A stretch of 64,000 nucleotides of DNA from Yamagishiella unicocca (GCA_003116995.1 BDSL01000013.1:186001-250000); one strand, 5' to 3'. Counted from the first letter of the stretch, positions 48,919 through 61,329 are shown. Translations and numbers: made by a program. The notes: generated by a model not told the origin, from the sequence alone.

Positions 48919-51900
48919 ATGAAGGCAAAGACGCACTTCTTCAAGGACCTGGATCTCAGTTCAATCCTCGTGCCCGAGGAAGGGTCCACCTTCACCGGTA
49001 GGGCTTACTTGCCGACTGATGACGTCCCGCCAGCCAGCCGAAATGGACTCCATGCGCCTTCCAGCCATACCTTCAAAACCTTGCTTTTTAGCTATCACTT
49101 TACTTCCTAACCCGCCTTCGATTTGCGGCTCGGGTCTGCGAACTCCGACGTGGTGTGCGTTGCGATATCCGCTTTCGCCTTCTATGCAAGGGCCGAAAGC
49201 CGAATATCTGGTCTGCCTTGCACTGGCGACGCCATGCTCTTACCTCAGGCACCAAAGTGGTATGCACGGTGGGACCCAGCTGCCAGGATGTTGACATCAT
49301 GTGCGACATGCTCAACGCTGGCGTGGTGGGCTGTCGCCTCGACCTGACGTGGGGCCCTTTGGAGTTTCACCGCAAGTCTTTGCACAACCTCCAGCTTGCC
49401 ATGCGCAAGAGCCGGCGCCTGTGTTGCACTATGGTGGACACCCTGGGTCGCGAGCTGATGATTCGCCGCCAGGTGGGTCCAGGGAAGGACCCATGGCATC
49501 CCAGGGCGACATCCGGGGTAGGGGTCAGCGGGCACGGTCAGGGCGGGAGCGGCGCAACACGGTCACGATCACGATCGCGTTGGTGCTATGCTAGGGGCAG
49601 CAAAACCCACCATGTCGTGATGGCGTAGAACCCAAGCTTGCCCAGCAGGTGGCAACACCGAGGTGTGCTCAGCCCTGATCTGCTGCCTCTTACACCCGAC
49701 GAGTAGAAAATACGTGAGCAGCAGGATGTCTGTGTCCAGAGTGGTTACTGGTCCCTCTATTTCACGCTACTTCTCACCATACCCTTGGCAGCGTCCACTC
49801 GCTGCCGCTACATCGCGCCTCTCTGCCCCTGCTCCCCCGGGTTCGGACCCGCCTTTCTAAAACCCTACCCCCTACCCCCGCCCCTTCGGGTTTCCCCGCC
49901 GCCCCCTTCCGCCCCCTCCCCAGGTCAAGATTGGTGAGGACGGGTGGCCCATCCACGAGGAGTCCTTCGCCGTGACCGCCGGCCAGCAGGTGATCATCAC
50001 CACCCGCACCGACGTGGACACCTCGGGCGCCGTGCTGCCCATCACCTACTCCAAGTTCACCGAGATGGCTGTCAAGGGCGACACCGTCTACATCGGCCGC
50101 TATCTGGTGTGCGGCGCGGACTCCGCCTCGCTGTACCTGGAGGTGGTGGACGTGAAGGGTGAGGGCCCCAGGAGGTGGGGGGGGGGGTAAAAGGAAGACC
50201 CGTGTACGAAAGAGAGTGTACGGAGATGGGGGGGGATGGGCGAGGAAGCCGATACGAGTGTGATTGACCCACGCGCCGTGGAAAGGGGAGGACTACGAAG
50301 ACGGGGAGGACGACGTCTGTCCGCTGCCGTCTATGTACCGACCGTTGCACCGTGTGGGGTGAAGGGGTGCCATCACCGCGATGTGGGGTGAAGGGATGCC
50401 ATCACCACGATGTGGGGTGAAGGGGTGCCATCACCACGATGTGTGTGGCCTTCGTGTGTTGAGGCAGCAACCCGGGGCGGGAGGGAAGGGGCCGCTGGGA
50501 CTGGCCGCGGCGGAGTGGTTTCTTGGGCGGCACAGCGAGTCTGGGCTGGCTGGTTCCCCGGCTGGTCGTCGGTTCGAGCCGCGAATGGGAGATCACAACC
50601 ATCCGTTTCACCCCCTTGTGCCTGCAATGCGCTCGGTCATTGGCAGGCGATGACGTCATCTGCATCGCTAAGAACGACGCGGTGTTGGACGGGCTGCTGA
50701 CGGTCTTTCACGCGGAGAGGTCCGTGGAGGGGCTGGCCAATGTGCAGAACGACCTGCCGCTGCTGTCGGAGTACGACAAGGAGTGCCTGCACATCCTGGC
50801 GCAGGACTTCGAGGTGCGCAGCGGGGCCGGGGGGGCCCACTAGCGGGGGCGGGAGAGAGGGAACTGGGGGGGGGGCGGAGAATCCTTGTGGGGGGTATCG
50901 ATGGAACCGTAACCCGTAGGGGAGGAGAGGGGAGAGGGGGACGTGTTTGCGGCAACTTGTGGCGACCAAGGGCTGTCCCCACAGCCGTGCAAGCGCCTAC
51001 CGGTCCCAGCGGCCAGCCCCCCGGGTGGGGGCGCGCCTGGAACACAACTGGTCCCACCTCCAAACCCAACCGATTCCAGGGCCGTCGCAATCGATTGCTG
51101 TCGCAGTAGGCCTATTACTTGGTCGCAACCTCTTATCGAGCACGGGGCGCAAAACCATACAAGTACGGCGTGGTGGCTGAGGTCCTTTTGCACGTTTAAT
51201 CAAAGACATTCAGGTCGCACGGCGGTGGTGGTTACGTTGCGTTCAGGTCGTACAACGGCGGGGGTTGCCGTATGAGTGATCCGGCCATGGCATTGTCACC
51301 CTTTCCCCTCCCCCCCGCGAGCATTGTCCAACCCAATGTGTTTCGCCATCGCAGATCGACTTCCTGTCGCTGTCGTACTCCCGCTCAGCCGAGGACGTGC
51401 GCGAGGCGCGGAGGTATGGCGGGATGTCAATGTGGAGCCCGGGGGAGGGGGAGAGGAAGGGGGGGGCCTGGAGGGGTTTGGTGCGGAATGTCAATAGCAG
51501 TAGGTAGGAAGTGCTGGGCGTAGTGCTGGGCGGGTGTGTTCGGTAGGACGGGCGCTGGGGAAGGGCCCGAGTTGTGGGAGACGGGAGAGGTGCTGACGCC
51601 CCAGGGCCTCTGCCTATTGCATGGTAGTGGGGGGTGAGGGGTAGGGTGTGTGTGGCCTGGAGGTGCCAGCCACGAACCGTGTTCCCTGGAGCCTCACAGC
51701 GGGGGGGCGGGGAAACGGTCCCGACCGGTGCGACCCCCGCCGTCCCGCTCTTCAACCCCGGTACCTAGGGTGACGCGGGGGAGGGGTGTTGGCAGCTGGC
51801 TCGGGGCTGACTCCGGCTGCCTCACCTCCTCCCCATTACGGCCGCGACCCACCCTTAGCCGCCCCCTCCCCCTCCCCCCTCTCCTTCCCGCGGCTCAGGT

Positions 51901-54900
51901 TCCTGGACTCCATCGGCATGTCCAACACCAAGATCCTTGCCAAGCTGGAGTCACGGCAGTCGCTGCTCAACTTCCAGGTGCGACATCCCGCCGGACAGCG
52001 CGACTGCCAACTGCCAACCGACTGCCAACTGCCCGACTGCCGCATGGTCACTTCCCGCCATACCCGCATCCGCACCACGACCACACCCACGGCCATAACT
52101 ATAACCGTAACGGCCATAACCGTAAACGTAACGGCATCTGCAACGACCACCACGGCGGAGTGCGCGTCATGCGCTGCCCGGTGCGCCTGACCCGGCTGCT
52201 GCCACCCTAAACACCGAAGCAGTGGCGAGATGACCCAGTTGCACGACATAGGAGACACCTGCAGGGGTGGCGAGGACACCGTTCTGACCCTACCTCCTCA
52301 GCACTGTCTCAAAACCCAGCCGGCGCGGCGGACGGGTCCCAGACCGGACTCTGGATCCGCCCCGGCATCAGTGACTGCTGTCACGATGGGAGCGTGCCGC
52401 CACCGCCGCGCGCTTCGCCCCTCCCTCGTGCCCGGGTCTGAGCGGTACTACCGCACCTCCCACCGTGCCGCCTGCCCCCCCCCCCTGCAGGATATCCTGA
52501 ACGAGGCCGACGGTATCATCATCTCCCGCGGCAACCTGGGTCTGGACTGCGTGCCGGAGAAGATGGCGCTGGTGCAGAAGACGCTGGTGCAGGTGGGGGG
52601 GTGGCATAAAAACCGTGGGGGGGGGGTGTTAAAACCGTTGACACGAAAAAGACAGGATAGTGGGCGCATGGTCGGCGGATGGAGGGGGGGACGGGGGGGA
52701 GGTCGGGCGGGGAGGGGAGGGGGGGAGCTTGGAGCCGCAGACGTATATGAACGGGGGCCGTACGGGTGAAACCCGCTGGGGCGCTGAGCTACGTGCCGAG
52801 ACAGCCGGCACGACCTGAGACCCCACCCAGCGCCGAAAGAGGATGAGGCACTTCTGAGGCACGTCTTCGTGCGGCGCCTCAGCTCGTTTGTTGAGTTGGT
52901 CCCCTTCCCTTACCAAGTTACCATCCCTCCGCCGCCGCTCCCCCTCCCCCTCCCGCGGTTCTTTTATCGTAACCCGCCCTCCCGCGCCCCTTTTCAGGCC
53001 TGCAACTTGGTCGGCAAGCCCGTGCTGATGACCCGTGTCGTGGACACCATGATCAACACCCCCCGCCCCACCCGCGCCGAGGCCACCGACGTGGCCAACG
53101 CCGTGCTGGACGGAGTGGACGGCATCCTGCTGGGCGCGGAGACGCTGCGGGGCCGCTACCCGTGTGAGACCGTGACCACTATTTGCAGCATCAGCCGCGC
53201 CGCCGAGAAGGTGTTCGACCACCACTACCACTACGAGCACCTGATGGAGGTGGGTGGGGCGGGTGGAGGGGGTGGGGCGGGTGGAGGGGGTGGAGCGGGT
53301 GGAGGGGGTGGAGGGGGTGCGTCTTCTGCGGGGGCAGCAGGCGGGTGTGAGAAATGGGTGGAGGGGCGTCGAGACCCGTCCCTCGGCGGGATGCAGGATA
53401 CCTTTGAGCCTCAGGGCTTGCGCGGCAGGATTGGGGTGGGTTGGGGTGGGTTGCCGTCGCGGTGGTGCCGGGGGGTGGTAAGCATCGGCGGCGTGGGGGC
53501 GCGTTCATCGGCGGCGTGGGGGCGCGTTCATCGGCCCCCAATCCACGTGTCTGTCGCCCCCCGCAAACACACCGCATACACATGGACACAACCCCACGGC
53601 CTGGCTCCGCTGACACCCTCCGCGCCGTTGCGCCAGCCTCCACCCTGCAGTCGCTGCGCGTCTGCCCCTCATCCCTAGCATACCAACAAGCAACCCCTCC
53701 TCCTCCTTCCCCTCCTCCTCCCCGTCAACCTCCCAGATAGCAAGGCATGTTTGAACCTCTTCCTCCCAATCCTAACCCTCCCTGATGCGTGTGGACCCAC
53801 GGATCTCCCGTAACCCCCCTCCCGCTTCCCCCTGTCCCCCTGGATTCGCGGATTCTCTAATAAAAACCCCTGCCCCCTCCCCGTCCCCCCTCCCTGTCCC
53901 CCTCCCCGTCCCCCCCCCCGTCCCCCTCCCCGCCCCCCTCCCTCGGGAACACATTCACGATCTCCCCCCAGGTGGCCATCGATGTTGGCGAGATGGTCTC
54001 CACCGGCGAGCGCTCGCGCGGAAGAGACTCCGACGAGGACGGCACGGCCACCCCCTCGGGGCAGGGCCAGGCAGACGCCGCCGCTACCGCCACCTTGCCA
54101 GCCCGCGGCGCCTCCTCCCGTGGCGCTGGCGGCTCCGGCCTGCCCCGCGACGACAGCTGGAACAGCGTCACCTCCGCCGGCGCCCACCACCAGCTGCCCT
54201 CCCTGGGGGTGGCGGCCAAGACCATGGCGCGCTTCTCGCAGGTGGCCTCCACAGGCTCGCTGGCGGGGCTGGGGTACGGCCGCGCAGCTGACGCCACCGG
54301 CGCTGCGTACCAACGGGCGCCGTACATCAGGTGTGGGGTCGGGGCGGGGCCGGGGTGGGGTGGGGTGGGGTTGGGGGTTGCGACATTTTGCGCTCAAGGC
54401 TGAGCTTGGCGCCGGCGGCGTGTGTTGGAAGGCCGACCAGGGAGCGCCTGCCGGACGACCGGTTGCGTGTGCTTGGTTTTGGCTCGGACGCAATGGATCG
54501 TGGGTGAGGGAGGGCGTAAGCCTCGGCAAGGGGCAACTCGCGCGCGAGTTCCAGGATCATCGGCATGCGCTTAATCACCTCCGCCGAGTTCGCTTCGCTT
54601 CACACCTCTCTTGCCACTCCTTACCCACCTCCCCCGCTCCTTTACCCCCCCCCCGGTTTTTCGGACATCCACGGGTTTCCCTCGAACCCCCCCCGATTTT
54701 CTGTAATCTCTGCAACCCCCCCGATCGTCCTGCCCCGGTCCGCGCTGCGCCCTGGCGACAGCAAGCTGGAATCCATCGCCTCCTCCGCCGTCCGCGCGGC
54801 CGACCGTGTGGGCGCATCCCTCATCGTGGTGTACACGCACACCGGCAAGACGGCTCAGCTGGTGGCCAAGTACCGGCCGCCCATGCCCATCCTGACCCTG

Positions 54901-56140
54901 GTGGTGCCGCACCTGGTGTCGGACCAGCTCAAGTGGAAGCTGGAGGGCAGGTGGGAGGGTATGGGGGGGGGTACGAGGGGGGTATGGGAGGAAGCCCGGG
55001 GGTCGGCATTGGTGCAAGCTTGAGGGCAGGTGGAAAGCACGGCGCTGGCAGGAGCTAGGCTGATGTGTGATGCCGGGCATGCTCCCGTTGGGCTACTCGC
55101 CTCGCACACCTGGAGACGCACAGCCGTGCGCCCCTGGTTCACCTCCTGCTTCACCTCCTGCTTCACTACCTGCTTCACCACCTGCTTCACCGACCAACCC
55201 GCAAGAAGACCGACATCGTTTTGTTGCAGATGCGTTGTCTCAGCCCCCTTGCCCCCCCGCCTGCCGCCCCCGCTCTCGCTGCCTCCTTCCCACCTCCAGG
55301 TCGAGCGCCCGCCAGTGCCTCATCAGCCGCAGCCTGCTGCCGGTGCTGGCGGCCCCCAGCCCCAGCGGCGACCAGCTGCTGCAGGAGGCGGTGGTGATGG
55401 CGGGGCGGGTGGGGCTGGTCAAGCCGCACGACCACGTGGTGTGTGTGCAGCGCATCCACGACGACTTCTGTGTCAAGATCATCAGCGTGGACGAGCTAGG
55501 AGCCGGTGCGGGAGGGTCGGGTTCGGGAGGAATACCGGGGGGTGCAAAAAAGGCTTGTTTACGCGGCGTGAGCAGCCTAGGAGAACCCGGGGGGTAGAGA
55601 AATTAACCGGTTAGGAAGGTTAGGATACCGCGTTCGACCCAAGCGACGAATTGGTCTGTACGGTGCTGTGTTTTCTTCACCTAAATACCTTGGGGTGGGT
55701 GTACGACTCTCCGCCCGGCTTGGGCTGTTCGGAAAGTATTAAGAAGACGAGATCCCATCCCGGCCTGAATCCCATCCTAGCTGCCCCCCCTCCTCGCTGC
55801 CACCTCACCCGCAACCCTCGCCCTTGACCCACCCCGCGGCCCTCCCTCCTGTCCTCCGCCTCCTATGTCGTGTAACCGTGTCCTCTCGTCCCCCCTCCTG
55901 CCCCCGGTATTAGGAATCAAGCGGGACGACACGGTGATGCAGCACTCGGTGTTCGGCTCCAGCAGCAATGTCACCCACTCGGGCAGCAGCAGCCTGCCGC
56001 TGCAGACCTCGGGCTACGACTCGCCCCGCGTGCGCAACAACCCAATCGGGAACAAGTTCGGGCCCATGCCGCCGGCCGCGCAAGTGCAGTACCCGAGCTT
56101 CACCGCTTCGTTGACGCCCTCGGACGCTAGCCGTGATTGA
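48919..56140 (+). CDS. PYK: Pyruvate kinase, plant cytosolic subgroup, with internal insertion and C-terminal extension
   Basis: Glycolytic enzyme converting phosphoenolpyruvate and ADP to pyruvate and ATP. Twelve exons in closed phase, 725 aa: 48919-48997, 49249-49472, 49924-50158, 50647-50813, 51355-51413, 51899-51977, 52491-52592, 52998-53249, 53972-54330, 54762-54950, 55300-55505, 55914-56140. Exon 2 gives TKVVCTVGPS and CRLDLTWG, then VDTLGREL; exon 6 gives AKLE with the catalytic Lys; exon 7 gives SRGNLGLD; exon 8 gives TRVVDTM, RPTRAEATDVANAVLDG and LLGAETLRGRYP. RGNLG, the Trp in LTWG and TRVVD mark the Arabidopsis At3g52990-type cytosolic subgroup rather than decay. Exon 9 inserts about 100 Ser/Gly/Ala-rich residues before the C domain (KLESIASSAVRAA; AKYRPPMPILTLVVPHL). 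The last exon adds a Ser/Pro-rich tail. At 725 aa it is longer than the usual 500-530 aa. Confidence 0.94.
50353..50439 (+). repeat. Minisatellite, 3 x 29 bp, in pyruvate kinase intron 3
   Basis: The unit TGTGGGGTGAAGGGGTGCCA plus TCACC(G/A)CGA occurs three times in tandem, with one substitution in each of the first two copies. Confidence 0.9.
53250..53320 (+). repeat. G-rich minisatellite in pyruvate kinase intron 8
   Basis: GGGTGGAGGGGGTGGGGC-type units repeat directly after the exon 8 donor. Runs of three to five G at short spacing fit a G-quadruplex-capable intron RNA. Confidence 0.85.
53487..53534 (+). repeat. Tandem duplication, 2 x 24 bp, in pyruvate kinase intron 8
   Basis: GGCGGCGTGGGGGCGCGTTC followed by ATC is repeated back to back. 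Confidence 0.8.
55140..55193 (+). repeat. 15-bp repeat array in pyruvate kinase intron 10
   Basis: CACCTCCTGCTT / CACTACCTGCTT / CACCACCTGCTT units occur four times with a 12-15 bp period. Confidence 0.75.
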
Positions 56141-57419
56141 GAGCCGCAAGCGGCTGCCTTCCTCTGCCTGCTGGCTTGCTTGTGCACTCAAGAGAGAGGC
56201 CCGCGACCCGATGCGTGTGTCACGATGGAACCGGAGCCGCACAATGGACGGTCGGCGGGCTTGTTTGTTGCGAAAACCGTGCGGCCTGGCGAATGGACAG
56301 CTCGTCGATTTTGTAGCCGCTGTTGCCTTGCCATACGGCGTTGTATCTGTGACGTACGGGGCCTACTTGAGGTGAATGGTGGTGAGGAGATTGGGGTGGT
56401 GGACAACCGCCGGGGAACATGTTGGCCTGAGGCAGCCCTCACAAGAGGTGTCATGCCGTTTTTTTTGTCGCTGGGCGCTGTGCGAATAGGCGAGGAGGGA
56501 GGTGCAACAGCCTGTGCGCGCGCCGCGATAGTTCGTTATCATCATCGGACAAGTGCTGTTGGTTCCGCCCTGCTGATGAGCTCGAGGGACGGGGACACCC
56601 ATTTTCAGCTTGGTTGAATTGGGTGTCTTGAAGCAATACGCCACCGGATGTTATGACACTCAGTGCTAGAACGGGAGTTGTTTTGTTAGAGCTTCTCTGT
56701 GGGCTTTTTCCGTACAAGGGCCACACCTCCGACGCTCGCTGGGGGTGTTCGGTTGAATAGCGATGCGCTCGTACATTATCCGCCGGCAGCCGGTGTCCGC
56801 CGGCGAATTACTACCGATGTGTCCGAAATAAACATGTATGACGTAACGAAGGTGTAGACCGACGCCCACGTCATCACCTACCCTCTACTGCCATATGAAC
56901 CGGGGCGGGCAATGAAGGTGGGCGTACCCATTTTCGGACCGTTGCACGTCTGCTACTGCCCTCGGGAATGTAAATCAGATCTGTGACCTCATTCGACCCC
57001 AACGAGCTGGGGTTCTAACAGTTGCGGGCGGTCGCAAGAGCTCGCAAGTGGTGGCGTGCATACACCATAGAGCACAACCGCAAAAATCCTCCATCCCTCG
57101 CACGCCGGCCTGCACCATTGCCTCTGCCCCCTTCTTCGAACATTGCGGAACTACTGGCAGGCCTTGGCAGGAGGCCGTGAACACAACGCGGAACTGCCCA
57201 GTACACGGCTGCTATTGCGGCGCACAAATGCCGTGTGCCTGCTGGTCAATGTACTGCAGGGGCCGCCACCGCGCACCAACAGCGGCGCGAGGCTGGGCAC
57301 GTGCACGGACACCATGCCACTACCATTGTCCGGACAGCCAAATCCAGGGCCGCTCTGCCCGGGCCAACCGCAGCCCTTGCTGCGTGTATTGCCATGTCCA
57401 ACGCCTGCCGCCGCTCCCC
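56141..57419. other. Convergent intergenic region, pyruvate kinase / GOS1 3' ends
   Basis: No gene recognised. A TGTAA at 56969-56973 could end the pyruvate kinase transcript, implying a long 3' UTR of about 830 bp. Remaining frames are short and lack family motifs. Confidence 0.45.
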
Positions 57420-57424
57420 TTACA
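57420..57424 (-). promoter_or_regulatory. Candidate polyadenylation signal (TGTAA) of GOS1
   Basis: TTACA on the plus strand, only about 30 bp beyond the GOS1 stop. A very short 3' UTR would result, so a more distal signal may be used. Confidence 0.3.
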
Positions 57425-57452
57425 ACGTCACGGACCAGGCCTTCCGCCTGTG

Positions 57453-58874
57453 CTACTTGGCCATCACGTAGATGATGGTGAACAGCACACACGCCGCAAT
57501 GACCCCGGAGAGCACTAGTGTGTCCTTCGACTTCTTGCGCCTGATGGCGTTGAGAAGTCCGTTGACGACGGGAAAGCGACTGCCCACCGCCACTAGCTTA
57601 TCGGCAATGCTCTCAAACATGCGCCGCTGCTGCATGAGGTTACCCGACACGTTGCCCGCTTGTGACAAGAGGTCATCGACCTGCACACGGTTACATGGAC
57701 GGCGAAGGGATGTTGCAGTGCATGCTTCTGCTCGGCTTCCAGCCGAAGGACATACAGATGCCAGGCCTGCGGCTCACCATGTTGGCCGAGTTCTGGACGG
57801 TGCCGCGTTCCCGCAACAGCGCTCCTGACGAACTTTGCACCTGCAGCACGCGCACGGCCATGACTAGATATCCTCATTGCCTGCCTCCACATGATGCCGC
57901 CCCTGCCAGTCTGGCATGCGCACTGGGCCCTTCACAGTCACGTGCGCTTGCAACATGGTCCATGCAGTGGGTGTGCAGAGGGCTCGTCAGTGTGTCACCT
58001 GCACGCTCAGTAGAGGGCTCTCCGTGCTCCCTGCCAGCAGCTTAACCCGGTCCAGCGCAGCGCCCAACGTGGAGTTGACCTTACGGAATTCCTGTTAGGA
58101 TATTAGTAAGAGGTACATAGCTTTACTATGACGTTCATACACCCGCTAGGGGATTGTAAATACTCGTGGAAGTACGAGGCATTCGCGAGATGAGGGGGTT
58201 GGGAATAGATAAAGCAATGGCGGAGTAAGGCGGGTGAGCGTGTGGGGGTTGGAGGGTAAGGGTTTTGGGTTTTGTATGCCATCCTGAACTGCTGTCAGGG
58301 CGCGTACCTGGGTGAACTCCTGTAAGATGTCCCGGTGCCTTGCGAGCGTGTGGGAACGGGAATCACTGCTACCGCCCACAATTGCCGCCATCTCGTCGTT
58401 TATATCCGACAGCCGTTGCAGCAGGTCCTCCACCTCCGCCGCTTTCGTCTGAGCTAGCTGCTGGACACACATGAAATGCGCAATAGCGAGTCAATTGACT
58501 GCAAGCAAAAGCGACAGGCAACAGAAGCGCTGGGGAGCTACCTACCTGGTCCGCCCCCAGCGCTGCATTATCTGCGCTGTTGAGCTTGTAGCTGGCTTCA
58601 AAGCTTGAGCAAAGCTTTGTAAATGCTGCAAGTTTCACATCCAGCTCACCCTCCAGCCTCCTCGCCTGAGCGAAATTTCGGAATATTAATGATGTCTCTA
58701 TAACTTGCCGGCGAGTAAGCATATCTCACCTCCTTGCGCAAGTCTTCCCACACACGCGTTTGCCCCGGCGCCCTAGGGGGCGTGGGATTGCTGTGGCCCG
58801 GAAACGGCAAAGGAGTTGGAAAACAGCGCAGATCAACCACGGCTAATGCACAGTCTCACGCACCGATATGCCAT
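57453..58874 (-). CDS. GOS1: Golgi SNARE GOS1/GOSR1 (GS28), Qb-SNARE
   Basis: Qb-SNARE for ER-Golgi and intra-Golgi vesicle fusion, anchored in the Golgi membrane. Seven exons in closed phase, 242 aa (family 220-250): 58874-58864, 58790-58730, 58665-58546, 58460-58308, 58091-57999, 57840-57778, 57680-57453. The first coding exon is only 11 bp (ATGGCATATCG, MAY plus two bases of Arg). Exon 2 contains TRVWEDLRKE, joined to ARRLEGELDVKLAAFTKLC as in GOSR1. Exon 4 ends HTLARHRDILQEFTQ. The SNARE core spans LLRERGTVQNSANMVDDLLS to FPVVNGLLNAIRRKKSKDT, followed by a single tail anchor (LVLSGVIAACVLFTIIYVMA). Exon 1 is inferred: exon 2 opens into a stop upstream without an ATG, and this ATG plus donor GTGCGT restores phase exactly. 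Confidence 0.92.
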
Positions 58875-59393
58875 GTATGCTGTTGCTACGTGTCGTCCGG
58901 ATGGGGCCTCCGAGAGAAACATATCACAGCAACATTCGCTTTGCTTCAGCCACGGTCCGCTACGAGGCTAACAATTGACTTTCCTAATAGATGTAACTCC
59001 TGTACAATCCTAAAATGTCTTTATACGCAACCACGGCCACACGGGGAAGTTGCCCGGTGCGCTGGAGAAGTTCCAAAGAAAGAACGCTTCAAGGACCACC
59101 TCAGCTACTAGTTTTTGTTGGTCGTTGGCTGGTATTTGCTGGAATTGAACTTTGGTTAGAAATCCGATATCATAATGCCAATGAGAGCAAGCTTGCGCGC
59201 CCTGCCGTACCTTCACCTCTTCTCATGCTCACTGTTTACGCCCAACATTTCCGCATTGCTGTCCAACATCAAACCGTAATCTGCCCTCAGTCCCAGAACG
59301 CGCGACCTTGTAGCTTGGAGTAGATAAAGTCCTGTAGAGCAGATCTAGTAGACAAAAAGGGCTTTCTTTCGCCGGTTCGGCAGCACTGCAGCC
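58875..59393. promoter_or_regulatory. Head-to-head promoter region, GOS1 / PBG1
   Basis: 519 bp between divergent start codons, lower in GC than the exons. No TATA box or proteasome-type control element was firmly recognised. Confidence 0.45.
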
Positions 59394-60834
59394 ATGCTGC
59401 CTCGACCGACTACGCATTCGAAGGCCCTGGGCCCAGGTGTTGCTGGACCTGAGCTAGCGGTCGCGACATCGGCAGTTCTGGACCGGCCCCCCCAGCCCTG
59501 CGCGCACTTGCCGTTGTCGGGAGCGCTGCCATGCGTCGTGGACCCAGCTATGCTGGCTGATCCGCGGCAGCATACCAAGTATCCATACGTGACGGGCTCG
59601 TCCGTGCTTGCCGTCAAGTACAAAGATGGCGTACTTATCGGTTGCGATACTCTGGGCGCCTACGGCAGCACGAAGCGCTACAAGAGCACGCAGCGGCTGT
59701 ACAAGGTCAACAGCAAGTGCGTCGTTGCCGCGGGTGGCGAAATCAGCGACTTTCAGTACATCTCAAACATGCTGGATGAGCTAACCACGGATGATTACCG
59801 CACCGACGACGGGATAGAGCTCAGCCCGCAAGAGGTGTACTCGTACCTCTGCCGCGTTATGTACAACCGGCGTAACAAGATGGACCCCCTATGGAACTCG
59901 CTGGTCGTGGGGGGCGTGCAGGAGAGCGTGCCCTTCCTCGGCATGGTGGGCATGATTGGCACGCACTACACGGACAGCCACATCACCACCGGATTCGCCA
60001 ACCAGCTGGCGCGGCCACTGTTCCGCGAGCGGCAGCAGGATGACATGTCGGAGGAGGAAGCTTTGCACCTGCTATACGACGCGCTGAAGGTGGGTTAAAG
60101 CGGAGCCAGGCTATGTGTAGCGAACTGCACATGGCTCACGCCAGCATATACCGCACCACGAGCACTTCACGTAATTACGGGAAGGAGGGGTGGAAGCAAG
60201 TCAGGCCTGAGCTTCCGGTTGTGTGTCCCGGTGCTGAACCTTGAACCATGGGAGGTTAGGGCTTGTGAAGTATCCGGCATTTCGTATGTGATTTTAAAGC
60301 GTGGGATGCGAAGGTTGTGCCCAGGCACTAATGTGGTTGCGCTCCCTGGGGCAGCATGGAACATTGGCGTACATCAGGGCAAGCCAATTGAGAGCATCGT
60401 CGCTGGGTCGCAAAACTTGTGCGGATGCGGTACAGGCGTTCGGTGGTACACCAGTTCCGTGGAGCTAGGTGGGGACGCCAGAGCGCAGGGCACCGATATC
60501 GTATCATTTATGATGACGCCGCCTGATGCGCCACTAAGGCCTCGCATCTTGCAGCACCCTGCGCGTCCGGTTTATCCGCAACCCTAATGTAATGCAATTT
60601 CCTGGCCTCCGGTGTGCTTTGGTGATGTCTCACGTCTTTTGTACTGTTTCCCTGGATCCTCCGTTCGCGCTGTAGGTGTGCTACTACCGCGACAAGGTTT
60701 CCATCAACAAGTTCCAGATCGCTAAGGTCACCCAGGAGGCCGGTGTGAGCATCTCTGAACCATTTGCGCTGGACATGCGCTGGGACTACAAGCTGTTTGA
60801 GGCACCGACGAAGTGGGCTGTCGGCGCGTGGTAG
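59394..60834 (+). CDS. PBG1: 20S proteasome subunit beta type-4 (beta-7)
   Basis: Non-catalytic beta-7 subunit of the 20S proteasome core, in cytosol and nucleus. Two exons (59394-60089 and 60676-60834, phase 0 intron) encode 284 aa. A propeptide-like N-terminus of about 66 residues precedes TGSSVLAVKYKDGVLIGCDT, the PSMB4 start of the mature fold. It is followed by YGSTKRYKS, GGEISDFQYISNMLDEL, MYNRRNKMDPLWNSLVVGG, and in exon 2 YYRDKVSINKFQIAKVT. The motif TG(S/T)S with the family-typical spacing assigns beta-7 rather than a catalytic beta subunit. The leader is longer than the 45 or so residues in animals. A TGTAA lies about 490 bp downstream (61325-61329). Confidence 0.95.
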
Positions 60835-61324
60835 GCCACGCCTTGTCAGCGTGGAGCAGGGCGCGGCGGGGCGCGTTACAGCCCCAGGGGTGATGTGGTG
60901 AGGTACGCAGGCTGGGATATCGCGGTTAATGCTAGGGGGCATGTACAGAAAGGCGCTTCTGCATGGGTAGGAAGGTGCTGCGGAGCCGCCGCAGTGGCGT
61001 CGCAGTTGTCAGTCTAAGCGCGGCGATGTGTAGGTTTGGTAGGCGCTGCTCATTGGTCGGATCGGGGCCATGCGTGTGGAGTCCTTCAGGCGACGGCAGC
61101 TGTGTGAATTCCGCCTTTATTTCCAGCGACGCGGCCGCGTGGGGCGCTTGTTGCTGGGTGATGCAGGCCTCTTGACGCTGTGGCATCTAGGAACAGGTTG
61201 GATGTCCCGCAAGGTTGCCAGGTGGTTTAGGAGGTCTATTTGGCACGTAGCTATGCGACCGAGCCACGAGTCGCTGCCCCAGTGGCGCAGTAGACCGTCG
61301 GGTGCAAGGCGCATGCGAACCCAT

Positions 61325-61329
61325 TGTAA
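61325..61329 (+). promoter_or_regulatory. Candidate polyadenylation signal (TGTAA) of PBG1
   Basis: TGTAA about 490 bp after the PBG1 stop, the first convincing match on this strand. Confidence 0.4.

Noticed and set aside
49249..53249. Non-canonical pyruvate kinase motifs (LTWG, TLGREL, RGNLG, TRVVD) as signs of a dead enzyme
   Set aside because: The same or similar substitutions characterise the plant At3g52990-type cytosolic subgroup, and the catalytic Lys and RPTRAEATDVANAV block are intact.
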